From positions 1,798,001 through 1,862,000 of the forward strand of contig NZ_QTUC01000001.1 in the NCBI RefSeq assembly GCF_003386795.1: a stretch of 64,000 bases of DNA, read 5' to 3'. Below, piece by piece: positions 59,114 through 64,000 of the stretch. The notes below the pieces were generated by a model. It searched no databases. It was not told the origin of the DNA and saw only the letters and a list, made by a program, of their open reading frames with translations. The stretch is from Thermasporomyces composti (GTDB lineage: Bacteria > Actinomycetota > Actinomycetes > Propionibacteriales > Actinopolymorphaceae). Both the position numbers and the translations under genes were made by a program. Positions within the stretch are counted from its first letter, which is position 1; every line of letters starts with the position of its first letter.

Positions 59114-60802
59114 TCACGCCGTACCGGTGGTCGCGAAGCGGCCCAGAGACGCGGCGGGCTCCGGTCGATGCACGCCGCGCGGGCGGTAGCCGAGTGCCTC
59201 GGAGAGGCCGAGGTAGTCGGCGAGGAGCCAGATGATGGCGAGCCACATCTCGGTGCCTTGCAGCCCAGCGGTGTGCTGGGGACCCACGCCCGGCTCGAGG
59301 GCGAACGCGAAGCCCGCACCGTCCCGCCAGCGGCGCAGCGCCCGCTCCAGCTGCCAGCGGGCCCACGCCTCGCCCTCGGCCTTCCGGTAGTCGGTCTGCT
59401 TCGCTGCCAACCACAGCGGGTGGATGACGTCCAACACGTTGCAGGCGTTCCCCCGCTCGTCGGTGAAGTACGCCGCGTCCCGGCTGTGCGTGAGGACCGT
59501 GTCGATCGTCCGCTCGGGATACGGCAACGGCAACCCGAACTGCGCGAAGGTCCCCCGGGTGAGCCGGTAGAAGCCGTTGACCGGCTGGAGCCAGCGCTGC
59601 TGCCGGTCCGGTCGGCTCCACATCCCTGTGAACGGGTCGGCGTTGGCGAGCAGCCAGCCGAACAGCGTTTCCGTCTGCCCGCGGATGCCGGCGTCGACGA
59701 GGTTGCGGTAGACGCCGGTGCCGAACGCGTCGACCCAGGCGCCCGCCGACCACCCCCGGGTGTCCCACGGCAGCGTGTCGAGCCGGGCCACCAGGTCGGC
59801 GGGGTCCATCTCCGAGACCGCGCGGATCGGGTGGGGGAACGACGTACCGAGCAGGTCCAGGGCGTAGCCCACGCACAGGATGTGGTACGCACCCGCGTTG
59901 TCCAGGGACGGCGGCGTGACGTCGCCGTACTCCGGGACGAGCCCGGTGTCGGGGTCCTGCAGCTCGCGCAGGTGGGCGGCGATCCGGTCCCCCTCCACCT
60001 GGGGAGGGGCGGAGCCGAGCAAAAGGTCCGCGATCTCCACCGCGTCACACCACGCCCGGACCGTCGGCTTGGCGTCCGGGCGGTCGAGGAACCGCCCACC
60101 ACACTCGTCGTCGGCGGGCTGCCAACAGCGCGCCAGCACGTCCACCGCCTGCTCGCGGGCGCGGTCGGCGAACGCCGCCAGCCGCTCGGCGAGGTCGCCG
60201 TCGGGCTTCCGGCCGGCGCGGTGCACGTCGCGACGGTCGCGGAGGAACCGGGCCGGGTTGCCACCCACGACCGCCCAGGCCGGCACGTCCTTCGTGACGA
60301 CGGCGCCGGCGCCGACCACCGCGTGGTCTCCGATCGTGACGCCGTCGACCACCACCACGTGGGAGCCGATCCACACGTCGTTCCCGATCGCGATCCCCTT
60401 GCTCGTGGTCGGCTGCTCACAGACCGCCCGGTCCGGCGCCATGGAATGGTTGAAGCCGAGCAGGGAGGTGTGGGCGCCGACCCGCACCTTGTCGCCCATC
60501 CGGACCCGGCCGCGGGCCACCGAGTACGGGTTGAGCGTGCACCGCTCACCCATCTCCAGGTCGTCGACCAGGACGTAGGTGTGGGCGGCGATGTAGGAGC
60601 CGGGGCCGATCCGCATCCGTCGCGGGAAGACCGCCGCCTGGGGCGAGATGTAGGCGTCGTCGGCGATGGTCACGTCGCCCCGGGTGGCGAGCTCCGCGTG
60701 CCAGTCGCGCTGGGCCTTGCGCTCCTCCTCGGTCGCCTCACGCGGATACACCCACGGAGCGAAGTCGAGGTACTGAGGCGTGGTGGCATCGCCGTGTGCC
60801 AT
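59114..60802 (-). CDS. Left-handed beta-helix acyltransferase fused to a helical domain
   Basis: 562-residue protein starting at ATG 60802 with AAGGGA upstream. Residues about 45-190 are hexapeptide repeats: ISPQAAVFPRRMRIGPGSY, GAHTSLLGFNHSMAP (probable catalytic His), AIGNDVWIGSHVVVVDGVTI, VVGAGAVVTKDVPAWAVVGG. The remaining 350 residues form a helical, Trp-rich domain (WCDAVEIADLLLGS, FGWLLANADPFTGMWSRPD, GFYRLTRGTFAQFGLPLPYP) reminiscent of alpha/alpha toroids in terpene-cyclase-like folds; that part is unrecognised. A single polypeptide joining both is unusual. Substrate unknown. Confidence 0.8.
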   Translation of the reverse strand: MAHGDATTPQYLDFAPWVYPREATEEERKAQRDWHAELATRGDVTIADDAYISPQAAVFPRRMRIGPGSYIAAHTYVLVDDLEMGERCTLNPYSVARGRVRMGDKVRVGAHTSLLGFNHSMAPDRAVCEQPTTSKGIAIGNDVWIGSHVVVVDGVTIGDHAVVGAGAVVTKDVPAWAVVGGNPARFLRDRRDVHRAGRKPDGDLAERLAAFADRAREQAVDVLARCWQPADDECGGRFLDRPDAKPTVRAWCDAVEIADLLLGSAPPQVEGDRIAAHLRELQDPDTGLVPEYGDVTPPSLDNAGAYHILCVGYALDLLGTSFPHPIRAVSEMDPADLVARLDTLPWDTRGWSAGAWVDAFGTGVYRNLVDAGIRGQTETLFGWLLANADPFTGMWSRPDRQQRWLQPVNGFYRLTRGTFAQFGLPLPYPERTIDTVLTHSRDAAYFTDERGNACNVLDVIHPLWLAAKQTDYRKAEGEAWARWQLERALRRWRDGAGFAFALEPGVGPQHTAGLQGTEMWLAIIWLLADYLGLSEALGYRPRGVHRPEPAASLGRFATTGTA

Positions 60803-61062
60803 GACGTCCCTTCGCCGGTCGAGCTCGCTCGTGGGCCAGTCTCGGGGGCGCCTGGCGCGGCGGACAACGAACGCGGACGGAACCGGCCGGCGAAGATCGG
60901 ACGACGCGCTGGCGCTCAGCACAGCGAGCGACGCACCGGACACGGAGGACGTGCCACCGAGCCGACGTCGGTGGACGGCCCGGATGGACGGCGCTGGATG
61001 GACGACGTGTGGGCCGGGCGATGCCACCCGGCCCACACACGGCCTCTTTGTGCAGGTCAGTG

Positions 61063-61153
61063 CGGAGGCGGCGGGATTTGAACCCGCGAGAGAGTATTAC
61101 CTCTCAACCCGCTTAGCAGGCGGGCGCCATAGACCGGACTAGGCGACGCCTCC
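61063..61153 (-). tRNA. tRNA-Ser (anticodon GCT)
   Basis: Class II cloverleaf with acceptor GGAGGCG/CGCCTCC, anticodon stem CCCGC/GCGGG around CTGCTAA (anticodon GCT), a long variable arm and T-loop GGTTCAAATCC. Ends with discriminator G; the CCA is not encoded. Confidence 0.95.
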
Positions 61154-61399
61154 CTTGGCGAGAGCCATGATGCCGGATCAGGGTAGCGGCCCCGCGCTCG
61201 GTCCGGCAAAGCGCGTCCCGTCGGAGTGTCCGGCGGCGTGTCGCCAGCCCCCCGGCGCCCGCGTCCACCGGCCCGCTCTGCGGCCTTGATCACCGGCCCG
61301 CGCCGCGACCTTCGGGCATCGTCCGGGTCCGACACGCGGGGGTACGGTCGGAAGGGATGGTGTCCTGAGGCGAGGCGATCTCGTGACGCGGCGGACCTG

Positions 61400-62053
61400 A
61401 TGATGCGGCGAGGCGGTGCTTCGACGGCCGGCTACGCCGACCGGGCGGACGCCGGCCACCGGCTGGCGGACGAGTTGGCGGAGTATGCCCACCGGGACGA
61501 CGTGATCGTGCTGGGGCTGCCCCGAGGGGGTGTGGTGACCGCCGCCGCCGTCGCCGAGCGGCTGGGCGTGGCCCTCGATGTCTTCTGTGTCCGGAAACTG
61601 GGCGTTCCGTGGCACCCCGAGCTGGCGATGGGCGCGGTCGCGACCGGCGGCGTCCGGGTGCTCAACCGGGACGTGGTGGAGCAGCTCGGGATCAGCCCGG
61701 CTGAGGTGGAGCAGGTCGCCCAGCGGGAGCGGGCGGAGCTCGCCCGCCGGGAGGCGACCTACCGCGGCGACCGACCCCCGGCGCAGCTCGAGGGGAAGGT
61801 CGTGATCCTCGTCGACGACGGGATCGCCACAGGCGCCACCGCCCGTGCCGCGGTTGTCGCCGTCCGACGCCACCAGCCCGCCAAGGTCATCCTCGCCGTC
61901 CCGGTGGCGCCGCCACAGGCGGTCGAGGAGTTCGCCGGCGTCGTGGACGAGATGGTGTGCCCGCTGACGCCCCCGTCCTTCGAGGCTGTCGGCCGCTGGT
62001 ACACCGACTTCCGCTCGGTCTCCGACGCCGAGGTCCGCGCCCTCCTCACCTGA
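61400..62053 (+). CDS. Phosphoribosyltransferase-like protein
   Basis: 217-residue protein of the type I phosphoribosyltransferase fold. The PRPP-binding motif is VVILVDDGIATGATARAA (about residue 130); VLGLPRGGVVTAAAVAERL and FCVRKLGVPWHPELAMGAV are typical of the actinobacterial PRTase family often encoded with dienelactone-hydrolase-type proteins. The ribosome site at ATG 61400 is weak, so the start is uncertain. The reaction is unknown. Confidence 0.85.
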   Translation: MMRRGGASTAGYADRADAGHRLADELAEYAHRDDVIVLGLPRGGVVTAAAVAERLGVALDVFCVRKLGVPWHPELAMGAVATGGVRVLNRDVVEQLGISPAEVEQVAQRERAELARREATYRGDRPPAQLEGKVVILVDDGIATGATARAAVVAVRRHQPAKVILAVPVAPPQAVEEFAGVVDEMVCPLTPPSFEAVGRWYTDFRSVSDAEVRALLT

Positions 62054-62234
62054 GCCGACCACTCCTGTGGTCGCCTGCTTCCTCTGGTCTTCTGCCCGGT
62101 CGTCCGCTGCACTCGAGGGACGGCGCCGTCTGGGTAACAGATTGATCATCTCCATGGCAGCGGCCTCAAGCGAGGCGATCATGGTGACCCGGTGCGCCCG
62201 TCGAGGGCTCTGCTTCGTCCTGGAGGAGTTGCTC

Positions 62235-62516
62235 GTGTCGACGCTGCGGTCGGCCGAGGACAGAAGCAGCGTCCACGCCCTTCCATCTGGCTGGACGACG
62301 TACGAGCCAGACCCGCTCCTCTACCGCCACGTGTGGCTCGCCCTCATCGAACGGGTCAAGGAGGCCGCCGCCGCACAAGAACTGGAAGTTGTGCCAGACG
62401 AACTTGTCTGGAGTCAGGCTGGACGGTGGCCGGCCGCACTTGGACGCAGCAGGTGTTCGACAAGCTCATCGCTCGAGGGAACACCGGCAAGCTGGTGGAG
62501 GCGGGCGCAGCACTAA
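62235..62516 (+). pseudogene. Module gene A, copy 1 (broken)
   Basis: Starts at GTG 62235 with GGAGGAG upstream: VSTLRSAEDRSSVHALPSG, then WTTYEPDPLLYRHVWLALIE, closely matching copy 2 at 63132. After about 60 codons the similarity ends and the frame runs through unrelated sequence to 62516. A deletion or frameshift around 62400 has joined it to the following gene. Confidence 0.6.
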
Positions 62517-63095
62517 CGCTCTCCGGACAAGCACCCAAACCCTACTCGCCACCAGCTATCCGTGTCGTAGTTGACTTCGAAAAGCCACACGAAGGCGCCG
62601 GCCTTCGCGTCACTGTACGAACAGACCACCTCCGAGCAGAAGAAGAGGAGGACGCGACCGCAGAAATAGTTGCTTCATGGCTTGTACCGGTAACACGCCA
62701 GCTCAACGCCGCCTGGAGATTCGTCACGGCAGACACCGGCCAATCATGGAACAGCACACCGTATGACGAGTGGTTTGCCGTCTACGACGGCGCATCCAAG
62801 GCCGAGAACATCCACGCGGCTACTACTGGGCCAACCTGCTGAACACCACCCCCATCGCTTCACTCGGTGGACTTCGAAAGCTCACCACATCCGCCGAGCG
62901 ATCCGGACTTGCCCTCGAGCCAGCCGCAGCGAACGGCAACTAGGCTACGCGCTCCTCAAGATCCCCGAACCGATCACCACCCACACCGACGACCAGCTCC
63001 GCGCAGTCAAGAACCTCCTCGACCCAGTACTCATCAAGAAGCCGGCCCCAAGGCGCACCACCTCCCACGCACCGACACGCATCCCGCCAGACTGA
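62430..63095 (+). pseudogene. Module gene B, copy 1 (frameshifted)
   Basis: Three frames must be joined: TQQVFDKLIARGNTGKLVE through YDEWFAVYDGASKAENIHA, then YYWANLLNTTPIASLGGL and AERSGLALEPAAANGN to a stop near 62943, then YALLKIPEPITTHTDDQL and KNLLDPVLIKKPAP to the end at 63095. Breaks are near 62817 and 62938. Such polypeptides resemble immunity-type proteins of polymorphic toxin loci, a loose comparison; I cannot name the family. Its tail is repeated at the window end. Confidence 0.55.
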
Positions 63096-63131
63096 CTCGA
63101 GAGATTGGCATATCGCTACAAAGGGTTGACG

Positions 63132-63449
63132 ATGTCGACGCTGCGGTCAGCGGATGGAAAAGAGTGGCCCCTCATTCTCTGTGCAGGCTGGACGACGTAC
63201 GAACCGGACCCGCTCCTCTACCTGGACGTGTGGCTCGACCTCATCGAGCGGGTGCTGCACGCGGTCGGTCGCGAACCGATGCCGCCGTCGGTGATGGTGC
63301 GGTGGTCGACCCATGACCGTGGCCCGCACATCGTGGCCGGCGTCGCGGAGCTGGCGCGCCGAGTGGCCACTGTTCTCACGAGGAATGGGGTCGAGCTCGA
63401 GGACAAGGGGATCGAGATCGTCGACCCCAGCGTGCACTCATTGACTTGA
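63132..63449 (+). CDS. Module gene A, copy 2 (intact)
   Basis: 105-residue protein starting at ATG 63132 (MSTLRSADGKEWPLILCAG, WTTYEPDPLLYLDVWLDLIE). The remainder has VRWSTHDRGPHIVAGVAELA and ends LEDKGIEIVDPSVHSLT. It is mixed alpha/beta with no membrane segment or known motif. The first 50 residues are shared with copy 1, so a tandem duplication occurred. The gene B remnant begins 2 bases after its stop. Confidence 0.6.
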   Translation: MSTLRSADGKEWPLILCAGWTTYEPDPLLYLDVWLDLIERVLHAVGREPMPPSVMVRWSTHDRGPHIVAGVAELARRVATVLTRNGVELEDKGIEIVDPSVHSLT

Positions 63450-63451
63450 CC

Positions 63452-64000
63452 ATGACGTTCGACGAGTGGGCGCGTGAGCGGGAAGGCGTGGCCGAGGACT
63501 GGGCAGACATCTTCAGCCTGAAGATTCAGTGGCAGCTCCGCTGCAGCCAGAGTTCGCTGACATGCAGGTCGGACTCACCGACGAGCCGTATCCGCCAACC
63601 AGCGAGATCGTGGCGAGGGGCGGTAGGTGTCGCGGGCGAACCTAGTGTCCCGGATGGCGGCTTCTTGGATGTCTCGATGGTGTCGCGGACCACATCGCAG
63701 GACTCGGCGGCCTGCGCTCGTTGAGCCGGTTGGCTTCGCGTCGCGGCGTGACGGTCACGTCGTTGCGCTATCGCTCCGGCGCACGCGGCCATCGTCCGCC
63801 TCACCCAACCGCTCAGCAGCCGGTACACCGACGACGACGTCGCAAAAGTCAAGGACCTGTTCCAGCCGATCCTGCTGTATCCCACCGGCGGTCACGCCTT
63901 CGACGGCTGCGTCGGCCCACCTCTGCGCATCGTCCCCGACCCCTACACCGCCTACATCCGCAGCGACCATAGCTGCCCGACTTATAGGACGGGAAAGAAG
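63452..64000 (+). pseudogene. Module gene B, copy 2 (decayed, runs off window end)
   Basis: Begins MTFDEWAREREGVAEDWADI at ATG 63452 and soon loses frame. Later fragments in other frames: FADMQVGLTDEPYPPTSEIV, then GLGGLRSLSRLASRRGVTVT, then AIVRLTQPLSSRYTDDDVAK and FQPILLYPTGG. The last parts align with the tail of copy 1 (SLGGLRKL, PEPITTHTDDQL, LLDPVLI), proving that the two are paralogues. The final frame is open at the window edge. Confidence 0.5.

Noticed and set aside
1-64000. CRISPR array, prophage or insertion sequence with transposase
   Set aside because: No regular spaced repeats, structural phage genes or transposase motifs were seen; the only mobile-element evidence is the tRNA-Arg element.

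Overview
The window is a piece of a high-GC actinobacterial chromosome. Support comes from the codon usage, GTG starts, actinobacterial families (F420-dependent luciferase-like oxidoreductase, XRE regulator with a DUF5753 C-terminus, GTP-dependent PEP carboxykinase, DUF6458, split lycopene cyclase CrtYc/CrtYd) and a relic of an actinomycete integrative element. I cannot fix genus from sequence alone; something in or near Propionibacteriales is a guess.

Layout. 1-24.6 kb is mostly intact housekeeping and metabolic DNA: a Tat-exported PhoD-type phosphatase cut by the window start, a discoidin-domain secreted protein, a zinc alcohol dehydrogenase, a membrane diguanylate cyclase, a pair of alpha/beta-hydrolase-fold proteins without a visible nucleophile, an F420-type oxidoreductase, LhgO, an anchored hydrolase, an XRE-cupin regulator, a four-gene operon of two ABC ATPases and two about 1000-residue FtsX-type permeases, a TetR/membrane protein pair, a DLH-type hydrolase and an XRE-DUF5753 regulator. 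24.6-35.5 kb mixes intact genes (YdcF-like protein, fluoride exporter operon crcB-DUF190-crcB, YbaB protein, two small type VII secretion-like proteins, two paralogous membrane proteins) with many broken ones: a Nudix fragment, malate dehydrogenase without its NAD-binding N-terminus fused head-to-head to a truncated frameshifted gene, a ydcF fragment, an aminoglycoside phosphotransferase-like pseudogene and an unrecognised pseudogene.

35.7-41.3 kb is a 5.5-kb relic of an integrative element in tRNA-Arg(ACG). It is bounded by an 85-bp imperfect direct repeat containing the tRNA 3' half. Inside are an AT-rich HEPN-like/zinc-ribbon gene, a very large hairpin, a HAD-GntR pair with three CTAG-N5-CTAG sites upstream, a Nudix gene, and a GntR gene that runs directly into the C-terminal half of a tyrosine integrase. 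Replication and transfer genes are absent.

41.7-47.5 kb is a carotenoid cluster (crtI, crtB, crtYc, crtYd, a CrtU-like desaturase/methyltransferase and a Rieske protein), which suggests an aromatic carotenoid; no GGPP synthase is in the window. It is followed by a TetR/MFS pair with two matching operators, a decayed AfsR-type regulator, a TAXI-TRAP transporter, an FAD-linked oxidase, GTP-PEPCK with a structured leader, an SPFH lipoprotein pair, a fused beta-helix acyltransferase, tRNA-Ser(GCT) and a phosphoribosyltransferase. The right edge (62.2-64 kb) holds two tandem copies of a small two-gene module, mostly decayed.
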